DNA from: Candidatus Glassbacteria bacterium
Lineage (GTDB): Bacteria; Gemmatimonadota; Glassbacteria; GWA2-58-10
NCBI GenBank assembly: GCA_019456185.1
Contig: VRUH01000003.1
Coordinates: forward strand, 99,782-135,894
Length of the DNA: 36,113 bases
Direction: 5' to 3'
Made by a program: the position numbers and the translations under genes. Of the stretch, positions 16,205 to 23,209 are shown piece by piece; within the stretch, counting starts at the first letter, position 1, and each line of letters begins with the position of its first letter. The notes beneath the pieces were generated by a model. The model was not told where the DNA came from. It ran no database searches and saw only the letters and a list, made by a program, of their open reading frames with translations.

Positions 16205-17341
16205 TCAGTTGCGCTTTTCCAGCAGGACCAGATTGTCCTTGTGGATCACTTCCTCCGGTCCGTCGTGGCCCAGCACTTCCTCGATCTGCGACGAGTGCAG
16301 GCCCTTGATCCTGCCCAGGTCCTCGGCGCTGTAGGAGGTAACCCCGCGCGCGAACGGCGCCTCGTCCGCTGCAATCGCGATATCGACCACGTCTCCGGAC
16401 CCGAAAGAGCCCTCGATACCGGCGATCCCGCTGGAGAGCAGGCTCTTGCCGTTCTCGACCAAAGCCCTGCGGGCGCCCTTGTCCACCAGCAGGCGGCCGC
16501 GCGAGCGGCTGGTGAAGGCAATCCAGTGCTTGCGCCGCTGGAGTCCGCCCGCCCTGGGTACGAACAGCGTGCCCACGTCGCCTCCCTCGACAATCCCGAC
16601 CAGGTCAGGGCGGATTCCGCCGGCAATGACGCACCACACGCCGGCCTTGCCAGCCAGGGAGGCCGCCTCGAGCTTACTGCGCATTCCGCCGATAGCCAAT
16701 CCGCTCGACTTGCCGCTGGCCCCGCGAATCAAATCTCCGGTCACTTTCTCCACCACCGGGATTCTCGTCGCCGTCCGGTCTTTCTCCGGGTTGGCCGTGT
16801 AGAGACCGTCGGTGGCGGTGAGCAGCACCAGCAGGCCGGCGTCGATTATCCCCGCCACCTGCACGCTCAGGGCGTCGTTGTCTCCGTATTTCAGCTCCCG
16901 TACGGCCACGCTGTCGTTCTCGTTGACCACCGGCAGCACTCCCATGCGCAGGAGGCTCTCGAACGTGTTCTGCATGTTGACATAGCGGTAGCGGCTCTGA
17001 AGGTCCGCCGCGGTTACCAGCACCTGTCCCACCTGACGGCCGTGGGTGGCGAAAGCGTGCTCCCACATCTTCATCAACTGCACCTGGCCCACGGCTGCTA
17101 CCGCCTGACGGTCCGGGATCAGCCGGGGATAGTTTTCCACGCCCAGCCTGCCCATCCCCGCGCCGACAGCTCCGCTGGAAACCAGCACCGTGGCGATTCC
17201 CTGGTTCTCCAGCTCGACAATCTGCACGGCCAGCAGGTCGATCCGCTCGCGGACAATCTGGTTGTCGATACCGGTCAGTACGCGGGTGCCGATTTTCACC
17301 ACCACCCGCTCGATACCCTCGATTTTACGCCTGAGTTTCAT
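16205..17341 (-). CDS. proB: Glutamate 5-kinase
   Basis: A 378-residue enzyme that phosphorylates glutamate with ATP to gamma-glutamyl phosphate, the first and usually proline-inhibited step of proline synthesis. The amino-acid-kinase domain shows VVVKIGTRVLT at the N-terminus, the VLVSSGAVGAGMGRL segment, PVVNENDSV and the KLEAASLAGKAGV segment. A C-terminal PUA domain starts around residue 280 (GRLLVDKGARRALVENGKSLL), so this is the long two-domain form. The ATG at 17341 fits the usual ProB N-terminus (KLRRKIEGIERVVVKIG); an in-frame upstream start would add 23 residues with no family counterpart. The enzyme partner proA is downstream on the same strand, beyond a 536-bp spacer. Confidence 0.96.
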   Translation of the reverse strand: MKLRRKIEGIERVVVKIGTRVLTGIDNQIVRERIDLLAVQIVELENQGIATVLVSSGAVGAGMGRLGVENYPRLIPDRQAVAAVGQVQLMKMWEHAFATHGRQVGQVLVTAADLQSRYRYVNMQNTFESLLRMGVLPVVNENDSVAVRELKYGDNDALSVQVAGIIDAGLLVLLTATDGLYTANPEKDRTATRIPVVEKVTGDLIRGASGKSSGLAIGGMRSKLEAASLAGKAGVWCVIAGGIRPDLVGIVEGGDVGTLFVPRAGGLQRRKHWIAFTSRSRGRLLVDKGARRALVENGKSLLSSGIAGIEGSFGSGDVVDIAIAADEAPFARGVTSYSAEDLGRIKGLHSSQIEEVLGHDGPEEVIHKDNLVLLEKRN

Positions 17342-17530
17342 TTGTACAAGTAATTTTCCGTCTGATAAAGTCAACCAATGAACTCCCCCCGCAACTGAAA
17401 CACGAAGCAACCGATTAAATCCATCCGGGTACCATTATCACCAAGCTCGGGGAGTTGCAATATTTTTCGAACGCCTTGTTCTTTCTGCTAAAGATGCGAG
17501 GAATTCTTCAGGATTAAAACTGCCGGAAAA

Positions 17531-18565
17531 TCAAGCCCCCAGGCAGTAGACCCGGCCATTCTCCGCGCCGACATATACCATGCCGCCCGCGATCGCCGGG
17601 CTGGAAATAATGTCGCAGCCGATCTCGAAACGCCAGGTCAGCCGGCCGGTTTCAAGCTCCAGGCCGTAAAGATAACCGTCCATGGAACCGAATACTACCG
17701 TTTTACCTGCTATCGCCGGGCTGGAATAGACAGCATCGTTGGTGCGGTAGCTCCACAACTGACGGCCGGTTTCGGCGTCAAGGCCGTAACAGCGTCCGTC
17801 CAGCGACCCGGCGGCCAATATTTTTCCGGCAAGCGCCGGAGTACAGCGGACCGGTCCCTCGGTACGGAACTGCCAGGCCAGCTTGCCTGTTTCCAGCTCG
17901 ACGGCGTAGAGATGGTGGTCGTCCGAGCCGGTATAGACTATCTCTCCGCCAACGGCCGGAGAGCAGTTCAGCGGCCCCTGGGTCTTGAATCGCCAGCGGC
18001 ATTGGCCGTCCGTGAGTTCAACGGCGTGAAGGTACCCGTCGCTGGCTCCTGTGCAGACAACGGCGCCGGCCAGTGTCGCGGCATAGCGCAGCTCCCCGTC
18101 GCAGTCGTGTTTCCAGAGCAGCGAGCCGTCTGTCCGGTCCAACGCGTAGAGGTGCCCATCGGATGAACCGATCAGCACCTTGTCGTCAACTTCCAGCGGG
18201 GAGGCAAACACCGGTCCCAGGGTTTGAAACGTCCAGTATGCGTTCCCGTCATCGGCGGCCAGCGCCCGCAGGCAACCGTCGCGGTTCGACCCGGCGAACA
18301 CGGTGCTTTCGGCGGCGGACACCGACAGATCACCCTCATCGGAGGTCCGGGACACCCAGCGCAATTTACCGGACAGGCTGTCCACGGCGTAGAGGTTGCC
18401 GTCACGGGAGCCGCAGATACACAGACCATCGGCCACCACCGGGCTGGCGTAGAAAATCCGGTCGCCGGTTTCGAGCAGCCATTTAACCCTCTGCGGCTGA
18501 TCGAGTTCATCGGCCACAAATCCCGTGCGGGATGGGTCGCGGTGAAACATCGGCCAGTCGGACAC
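17531..18565 (-). CDS. PQQ-like beta-propeller repeat protein
   Basis: A 344-residue protein made of seven or eight repeats of about 40 residues. Each has the PQQ-repeat pattern of a VYxGSxDGxLYALD-type strand followed by G-x-L-x-W-x-F/Y, for example GSRDGNLYAVDSLSGKLRW, GSSDGHLYALDRTDGSLLW and GSMDGYLYGLELETGRLTW. Such propellers include BamB and quinoprotein dehydrogenases. Here there is no signal peptide (MSDWPMFHRDPSRTGF is typical of the first blade), no catalytic residues I can name and no lipobox. A scaffold role, or a sensor in the cytoplasm, is possible. The start is GTG, supported by GGAG nine bases upstream. It begins 66 bases after the end of the next upstream gene on the same strand and is probably cotranscribed with it. 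Confidence 0.8.
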   Translation of the reverse strand: MSDWPMFHRDPSRTGFVADELDQPQRVKWLLETGDRIFYASPVVADGLCICGSRDGNLYAVDSLSGKLRWVSRTSDEGDLSVSAAESTVFAGSNRDGCLRALAADDGNAYWTFQTLGPVFASPLEVDDKVLIGSSDGHLYALDRTDGSLLWKHDCDGELRYAATLAGAVVCTGASDGYLHAVELTDGQCRWRFKTQGPLNCSPAVGGEIVYTGSDDHHLYAVELETGKLAWQFRTEGPVRCTPALAGKILAAGSLDGRCYGLDAETGRQLWSYRTNDAVYSSPAIAGKTVVFGSMDGYLYGLELETGRLTWRFEIGCDIISSPAIAGGMVYVGAENGRVYCLGA

Positions 18566-18631
18566 GACATGTCTCTCCTGTACAATGATATCCGGGAATT
18601 CGCCGGTTTCGCCGCGGAAGGACAGCTCAAT

Positions 18632-19165
18632 TCAGGGGCCGAAGCGGCGGAAACTGCGAAAATCCTCGCCCATTACTTCGGAGATGTACTTCAGTACGGA
18701 TACCGGCCAGACAAATTCGCTGGGAGCCACGATCAGCGCATTGTTTTCGTCATTCAACTCGCGGGAGCGATGACTGGTGATCCTGTCGAACAGGTTCTTC
18801 ATCATGTCCAGGGATTCCAGCATATTACGCGGAATGTGCTGGCGCTCCACTCCCCGGCCGTCGAGCTTGAGATATGCGCTGCGAAAAACGATCGCCAGCT
18901 CGCGCAACTGCGGCGGGATACGGTCCTCATCGCCGTAAAACTCCCGCAGGTTAATCGAGGCATGTTCGTCGGCCGCGATAGTCAGGCGCGGAGATATCCT
19001 GACCGTGCCGTCCCAGCGGATTGTCTGCTCCCCTCCCTCGGCGCTGGGAGCCAGTACGAGGTAGTTCAGCAGGGTCTCATCGCTGCTCCGCAATGAGCTT
19101 CCCACCCGCAGGATTATGTCCGTTTCGCTGAAAACTTTCTGAACCATTTCCTGCCCGAATTCCAT
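18632..19165 (-). CDS. Unrecognised protein, about 177 residues
   Basis: I recognise no family. The translation is a soluble, mixed-charge protein without a signal peptide or membrane segment. It has a predicted beta-rich first half (SETDIILRVGSSLRSSDETL, then a WDGTVRISPRLTI segment) and a helical second half with MLESLDMMKNLFDRI. The start at ATG 19165 is preferred because AAGGGA lies four bases upstream and a predicted promoter would start transcription near 19214. The upstream ATG at 19210 would add 15 residues but has no ribosome site and would leave almost no leader. Codon usage looks like that of the neighbours. It is followed after 66 bases by the propeller gene, so the two may act together, but this is inference from position. 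Confidence 0.65.
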   Translation of the reverse strand: MEFGQEMVQKVFSETDIILRVGSSLRSSDETLLNYLVLAPSAEGGEQTIRWDGTVRISPRLTIAADEHASINLREFYGDEDRIPPQLRELAIVFRSAYLKLDGRGVERQHIPRNMLESLDMMKNLFDRITSHRSRELNDENNALIVAPSEFVWPVSVLKYISEVMGEDFRSFRRFGP

Positions 19166-19220
19166 TGCATCCCTTTCTGAGTTGAATACCTCACCCGCAG
19201 AACCGTCCATTCAGACTGTA

Positions 19221-19249
19221 ACATTAATACACAATGCGTCTTAATGCAA
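19221..19249 (-). promoter_or_regulatory. Predicted promoter for the unknown protein/propeller pair
   Basis: On the minus strand, TTGCAT (19249-19244) and TAATGT (19226-19221) have a 17-base spacer. The start near 19214 fits a gene beginning at 19165. Prediction from consensus only. Confidence 0.35.
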
Positions 19250-19426
19250 GCGCGGCAGGGAGTTGGAGGCGATTGACAGCGAAGACATGCGGTTCGACAG
19301 GTTCACCGGGTTTGCAAGCTAGATATCACACCCCCGGACTGGTATGCTAATTGCATTTATTCAGCACCGGAAACAACTCCCGCCCGCGGATTCATGGCCG
19401 GCGGGCAATTACACGGGATAAACCGG

Positions 19427-20323
19427 ATGAGACCCCTGCGAATTTTCCGCTCATTAGAGCATTTTTTTCCCGTTCTGGGCCTGCTTGTGCTTTCCTGCGC
19501 CCCGGACAGCTTCGACTCCCTGCCGCTGAGCCCGCCGGCGGACAACGGGGGCGGCCAGGTGATCGTCAAGCCCGGCGGCCCGGCAGTGGAACTGGATATC
19601 AAGCTGGAGGTCAAGGAGGGAAAAGCCCGGGGTTTTCCGGACGGAACGATGCTTGCCGTTGTCAGGGACGGCGATACGAGCGACAGCACCAGCCTCTATA
19701 TCGACGTCGAGATAACCAACGCGGGCGGCGACATGGTCTTCATGACCAGCGAGGTTGAAAACCTGGTATTAGCCGCGCGGGTTACGTTTGTCGACATCCC
19801 CTTCAAGAAAAACTTCAGTTACGGGAAACTCAAGCTGGTGATCGGCTGGACTGACGGCGGTCTTCAGGCAAGCGAGGTCCAGGAGTGGGAATTCGACACC
19901 GACAGTACGCTCACTTTCAGCATGCCGCTCACACGCGCCGACAGCTTCAAGGTTGCCGACAACGTGGCGGTCTACGGGGTCGAGCTGGCCGATGATCTCT
20001 TTATCCACGCCACCCGCGTGCAGCGGCTGGGCGGCAATGCTCCCGATCCCGAGGATCCTCCAGAGCTGGTTGGTTTCATCAAGCGGATCGATCGTGACGC
20101 CGACAGGCTGTATGTCTCCGGGGCCACGGTCGTGATTGCGGATTCCACGCTGATCCTCGATACGGACAGTGTCCAGATTACGCTCGATGACCTCCGGAAC
20201 GGCTCCAACGAGCTGACAATCACCGGGCTGGCCTGGGGATTTTCGGATTTTATCGGCATGACCGCAAACGGCTGGGAATTCCGCCGGTTCACCGTCTATG
20301 TGGCTGAACCTGTCTCACCTTAA
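19427..20323 (+). CDS. Putative lipoprotein with DUF5666-like C-terminal region
   Basis: A 298-residue protein beginning MRPLRIFRSLEHFFPVLGLL and reaching a lipobox VLS-C24, so it is probably lipid-modified and envelope-anchored after signal peptidase II cleavage; lspA is in this same window. The rest is beta-rich. A Ser/Pro/Gly-rich linker precedes an Ig-like region at about residues 45-180. The last hundred residues (GFIKRIDRDADRLYVSGATV and a STLILDTDSVQITL segment) resemble the DUF5666 pattern of a G-x-I-x-x-I-D strand followed by an oligonucleotide-binding-type barrel. That match is by eye. The ATG at 19427 is chosen because it places the hydrophobic core directly before the lipobox; an in-frame upstream start would add 11 residues. 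Function unknown. Confidence 0.6.
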   Translation: MRPLRIFRSLEHFFPVLGLLVLSCAPDSFDSLPLSPPADNGGGQVIVKPGGPAVELDIKLEVKEGKARGFPDGTMLAVVRDGDTSDSTSLYIDVEITNAGGDMVFMTSEVENLVLAARVTFVDIPFKKNFSYGKLKLVIGWTDGGLQASEVQEWEFDTDSTLTFSMPLTRADSFKVADNVAVYGVELADDLFIHATRVQRLGGNAPDPEDPPELVGFIKRIDRDADRLYVSGATVVIADSTLILDTDSVQITLDDLRNGSNELTITGLAWGFSDFIGMTANGWEFRRFTVYVAEPVSP

Positions 20324-20377
20324 CTTGTCCGTATCCCTGCAATCCTCCCAGGCTCCTTAAAAAGCTGCTTCCAGGCC

Positions 20378-20406
20378 TTGACAGCCACTAATTTTTTTTA
20401 TAAAAT
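20378..20406 (+). promoter_or_regulatory. Near-consensus sigma-70 promoter for the acidic-protein gene
   Basis: A perfect TTGACA at 20378-20383 and TAAAAT at 20401-20406 are separated by 17 bases, with a T-run just before the -10. Transcription would start near 20413, giving a leader of about 100 bases. It is one of the two best promoter matches in the window. Confidence 0.6.
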
Positions 20407-20514
20407 AAGTCGTATTTTCCCCGGCTCAGAATGCTTGCAATCATCTATCGCATTGTTTTTCGGTGTGTTACAAGCTCATCAGCTTGGATTTACGAGTGAT
20501 TCGCAGGAGGCTCC

Positions 20515-20703
20515 ATGCAGCGCTACTCGTACCACAGCGATTCGCTGGACGATGATTACGACGATTTCGAGGAAGAAGAACTCGAAGACGATCTGCTCGA
20601 AGATGATATCGACTACGAAGACGAGGACGAGGAGGATTCCGACGACGATCAGTATCTGGAACCGCTGGCGGAAGAAGAGAACGAACACGACGACTACGGC
20701 TGA
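20515..20703 (+). CDS. Small highly acidic protein of unknown function
   Basis: A 62-residue protein in which well over half the residues are Asp or Glu: runs such as LDDDYDDFEEEELEDDLLED and EDEDEEDSDDD, ending EEENEHDDYG. It lacks hydrophobic segments, cysteines and a signal peptide, so it is expected to be soluble and largely disordered with a very low isoelectric point. Several lines support a real gene: an AGGAGG ribosome site five bases before the ATG, a promoter matching consensus about 110 bases upstream, and its own isolated intergenic position. Acidic tails or proteins of this type can mimic nucleic acid, bind basic proteins or bind metal; which applies here is unknown. Low sequence complexity could also make the composition misleading as an indicator of function. 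Confidence 0.75.
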   Translation: MQRYSYHSDSLDDDYDDFEEEELEDDLLEDDIDYEDEDEEDSDDDQYLEPLAEEENEHDDYG

Positions 20704-20790
20704 GCGGGGTATTGAGTGTCGAGCCCCCGCCACGGCGCAGATATCCCTTTCCGGCAACCCAGTTGCGGCCTGATACGCCAGATACCGGCG

Positions 20791-20809
20791 GGGCAAGCCT
20801 CGCTTGCCC
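20791..20809. repeat. GGGGC-family palindromic repeat
   Basis: GGGCAAGC (20791-20798) pairs with GCTTGCCC (20802-20809) around a CTC loop. It follows the acidic-protein gene by about 90 bases and resembles the elements at 10218 and 16111. It could serve as a transcript end, although no T-run follows. Confidence 0.65.
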
Positions 20810-20827
20810 GTTCAACCGGCGTTAATC

Positions 20828-20856
20828 TTGACATATCTCCCGAAAAATCTTAATTT
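20828..20856 (+). promoter_or_regulatory. Predicted sigma-70 promoter for the lysine operon
   Basis: A perfect TTGACA (20828-20833) is followed after 17 bases by TAATTT (20851-20856). Transcription starting near 20863 gives a leader of about 216 bases before lysA. It is the only strong promoter seen ahead of the six-gene lysine block. Confidence 0.55.
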
Positions 20857-20876
20857 TGTGCCCGTCATGCGTTGAC

Positions 20877-20894
20877 CTTTGCCGGCCGGCAAAG
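20877..20894. promoter_or_regulatory. Perfect 18-bp palindrome in the lysA leader (operator or RNA hairpin)
   Basis: CTTTGCCGG at 20877-20885 is followed directly by its complement CCGGCAAAG at 20886-20894. It lies about 15 bases after the predicted start, where an operator could block transcription. As RNA it forms a 7-bp stem with a GGCC loop. It also sits in the 19-base spacer of a second, weaker promoter-like pair, TTGACC (20872-20877) and TAACAT (20897-20902), an arrangement seen with MerR-type regulators. Confidence 0.5.
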
Positions 20895-21005
20895 TTTAAC
20901 ATCCCGGCGGTTGTCTGAGCGGTCCGGTCTGCCGACCAGCCGCCAGAATAGTTTCCATCTTTTACCGGACACTTCGGTTACTTCCGCGTTGATCACGCAG
21001 CAATT

Positions 21006-21039
21006 CCGCTGGCCGGCTGGTTTGGACAGCGGTTTTTTT
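21006..21039 (+). terminator. Intrinsic terminator inside the lysA leader (candidate attenuator)
   Basis: CCGCTG (21006-21011) pairs with CAGCGG (21027-21032), followed immediately by seven Ts (21033-21039). It ends 39 bases before the lysA start and is on the operon's sense strand. The 5' arm could instead pair with CAGC at 20998-21001, a potential competing helix. A terminator between promoter and first gene suggests attenuation. The 15-base loop makes it weaker than a compact terminator. Confidence 0.6.
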
Positions 21040-21078
21040 GTATGTAAACCGGCGATTAAACGCTGAAGTGGAGATTAA

Positions 21079-22323
21079 ATGCAAGCCTTTGAATACATTG
21101 ACGGAGAGCTTTACTGCGAGCAGGTGCCGCTGAGCAGGATTGCCGAGGAGGCCGGCACGCCGTGTTACGTATACAGCAGCCGGGCTCTGCTCGATTCCTA
21201 CGAGAGTTACGACCGCGCGTTCGCCGGGGTCGATCACCTGATATGTTTCGCACTCAAGAGTAACGCCAATCTGGCCGTGGTCCACCTGATGGCCGGACAG
21301 GGCGCGGGCACGGACATAGTCAGCCGCGGCGAGCTTTTCCGCTCGCTCAGGGCCGGTGTCCCGGGCGAACGGATAGTTTACAGCGGCGTGGGCAAAACCG
21401 AAGATGAGGTCCGCTACGCGCTGGAAAACGGTATCTACTGCTTCAACGTCGAAAGCCTGCCCGAACTGGAAATGATCGACCGGGTGGCGGGCTCGATGGA
21501 CCTGATCGCGCCGGTGAGCCTGCGGATCAACCCCGATGTGGAAAGCGACACCCACGAGTACACGACCACCGGCAAGAAGGAAAACAAGTTCGGCATTCCC
21601 TACGACGAGGCCCTGGCAAGTTATCGCAGGGCGGCAGCCTACGATAACCTCCGCGTGATCGGAATCGATACCCATATCGGGTCACAGATCCTCAGAACGG
21701 AGCCGTTCGTGGCGGCCTGCGAAAAAATCGCGCGCCTCTACCGTGAGCTTCAAAGCGTGGGGTTCGAGCTGGAGTTCTGCGATATCGGCGGCGGGCTGGG
21801 TATCAGTTATCGCGATGAGGTTCCCCCCACCCCGCAGCAGTTCGCCGAGGCCGTGCTGCCGGTAATCGAACCGCTGGGCTGCAAGGTGGTGGTCGAGCCG
21901 GGCCGCTCGATCAGCGGGAACGCTGGTGCGTTGCTGACCCGCGTGATCCATTACAAGCAGACCGCAGGCAAGAATTTCGCCGTGGTCGACGCGGGGATGA
22001 ACGACATCATCAGACCCAGCCTCTACAACGCTTACCACCGGATCGAGCCGGTGATCCGGACCAATGGACGTGGCGAAGTGACTATCGACGTTGTCGGTCC
22101 GATCTGCGAAAGCGGCGACTGGATCGCAAAAGACCGTCCGATGACTGAAATCAGGGCCGGCGAGCTGCTCTGCGTCTACGACGCCGGGGCGTATACCGCC
22201 ACGATGGCCTCGAACTACAACAGCCGTCCGCGCGGAGCCGAAGTCCTTGTTGATGGCGACCGATGGCGGATCGTGCGCCGGGCGGAATCGCTGGAAGACC
22301 TGATCCGCGGAGAGGAACTCTAA
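21079..22323 (+). CDS. lysA: Diaminopimelate decarboxylase
   Basis: A 414-residue PLP enzyme that decarboxylates meso-diaminopimelate to L-lysine, the last step of the pathway. It has the alanine-racemase-fold barrel with the Schiff-base Lys60 in CFALKSNANL. The barrel also carries HIGSQI and the glycine-rich phosphate-binding segment DIGGGLGI. The C-terminal half supplies EPGRSI, then the partner-subunit segment GPICESGDW with its active-site Cys, and finally YDAGAYTATMASNYNSRPR. The ATG is preceded by GGAG about seven bases upstream. It is the first gene of the cluster, ten bases before dapF, an unusual order since lysA acts last. Confidence 0.97.
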   Translation: MQAFEYIDGELYCEQVPLSRIAEEAGTPCYVYSSRALLDSYESYDRAFAGVDHLICFALKSNANLAVVHLMAGQGAGTDIVSRGELFRSLRAGVPGERIVYSGVGKTEDEVRYALENGIYCFNVESLPELEMIDRVAGSMDLIAPVSLRINPDVESDTHEYTTTGKKENKFGIPYDEALASYRRAAAYDNLRVIGIDTHIGSQILRTEPFVAACEKIARLYRELQSVGFELEFCDIGGGLGISYRDEVPPTPQQFAEAVLPVIEPLGCKVVVEPGRSISGNAGALLTRVIHYKQTAGKNFAVVDAGMNDIIRPSLYNAYHRIEPVIRTNGRGEVTIDVVGPICESGDWIAKDRPMTEIRAGELLCVYDAGAYTATMASNYNSRPRGAEVLVDGDRWRIVRRAESLEDLIRGEEL

Positions 22324-22333
22324 GGAGTCGAGC

Positions 22334-23182
22334 ATGATCGATTTCGTCAAAATGCACGGGATCGGTAACGACTATATCTTTATCGAACGCCTGGAGGGCG
22401 CCCTTCCCGGCGACCTGCCGGAGCTGTCGCGCCGGATGAGCGACCGCCATTTCGGCGTCGGCGCCGACGGGCTGGTGCTGATTGTCCCCGCCGGCAACGG
22501 CAACGCCCACTGCCGGATGCGGATGTTCAATGTCGATGGCAGCGAGGCGGAGATGTGCGGCAACGCTATCCGCTGCGTGGCCAAGCTGGTCTACGAAAGC
22601 GGAAAAATTACCGACAACCCGCTCCGGATCGAAACCGGCGCGGGGCTGCTGGAGCTTGCATTGAATATCGAGGGCGGGAAAGTCGGCTCGGTGCGGGTCG
22701 ACATGGGTCCGCCCCGGCTGAGTCCAGGGGAGATCGGAATCAACTTGCCCGGTGATCGCGCGCTCGAGGTCACGCTGGAGGCCGAAGGACGCGAATTCAG
22801 GCTTAACTGCGTCTCGATGGGTAATCCGCATTCGGTGATTTTCCTCGATGAACCGGTCGAGGACTTTCCGGTGGAGCGCTACGGCCGCGCTATCGAGCGT
22901 GACCCGCTGTTTGTCGACCGGACCAATGTCGAGTTTGTCAACGTGCTCGGCCCCAATCGGCTTCGCCAGCGCACCTGGGAACGCGGCAGCGGCGAGACCC
23001 TGGCCTGCGGCACCGGCGCGGCCGCGGTTGCGGTGGCCGCAATCCTGACCGGGAGAGCCGGTCCCGGCCTGATTCATATCCGTCTCAACGGCGGCGAACT
23101 GGAGTTGGAGTGGCGCGAGGGAGAGAACGTATTCATGACAGGGCCCGCCGAGGAGATTTTCCGCGGTTCGTGGCCGGAATGA
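22334..23182 (+). CDS. dapF: Diaminopimelate epimerase
   Basis: A 282-residue cofactor-independent epimerase converting LL- to meso-diaminopimelate, which feeds both lysine and peptidoglycan. Both catalytic cysteines are present: Cys75 in AEMCGNAIRC and Cys225 in ETLACGTGAAA. The N-terminal FVKMHGIGNDYIF and the GNPHSVIF segment are typical. It starts ten bases after lysA with AAGGAG ahead of the ATG. In this pathway DapL makes the LL isomer directly, so DapF is essential for meso-DAP supply. Confidence 0.97.
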   Translation: MIDFVKMHGIGNDYIFIERLEGALPGDLPELSRRMSDRHFGVGADGLVLIVPAGNGNAHCRMRMFNVDGSEAEMCGNAIRCVAKLVYESGKITDNPLRIETGAGLLELALNIEGGKVGSVRVDMGPPRLSPGEIGINLPGDRALEVTLEAEGREFRLNCVSMGNPHSVIFLDEPVEDFPVERYGRAIERDPLFVDRTNVEFVNVLGPNRLRQRTWERGSGETLACGTGAAAVAVAAILTGRAGPGLIHIRLNGGELELEWREGENVFMTGPAEEIFRGSWPE

Positions 23183-23209
23183 ATGACAGCATACAGGAGT
23201 GAAAGTTAA

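Noticed and set aside
20857-21078. Lysine riboswitch (L-box) or T-box in the lysA leader
   Set aside because: I could not find the L-box core segments or the T-box GGTGG-type loop; only a promoter, palindrome and terminator are supported.
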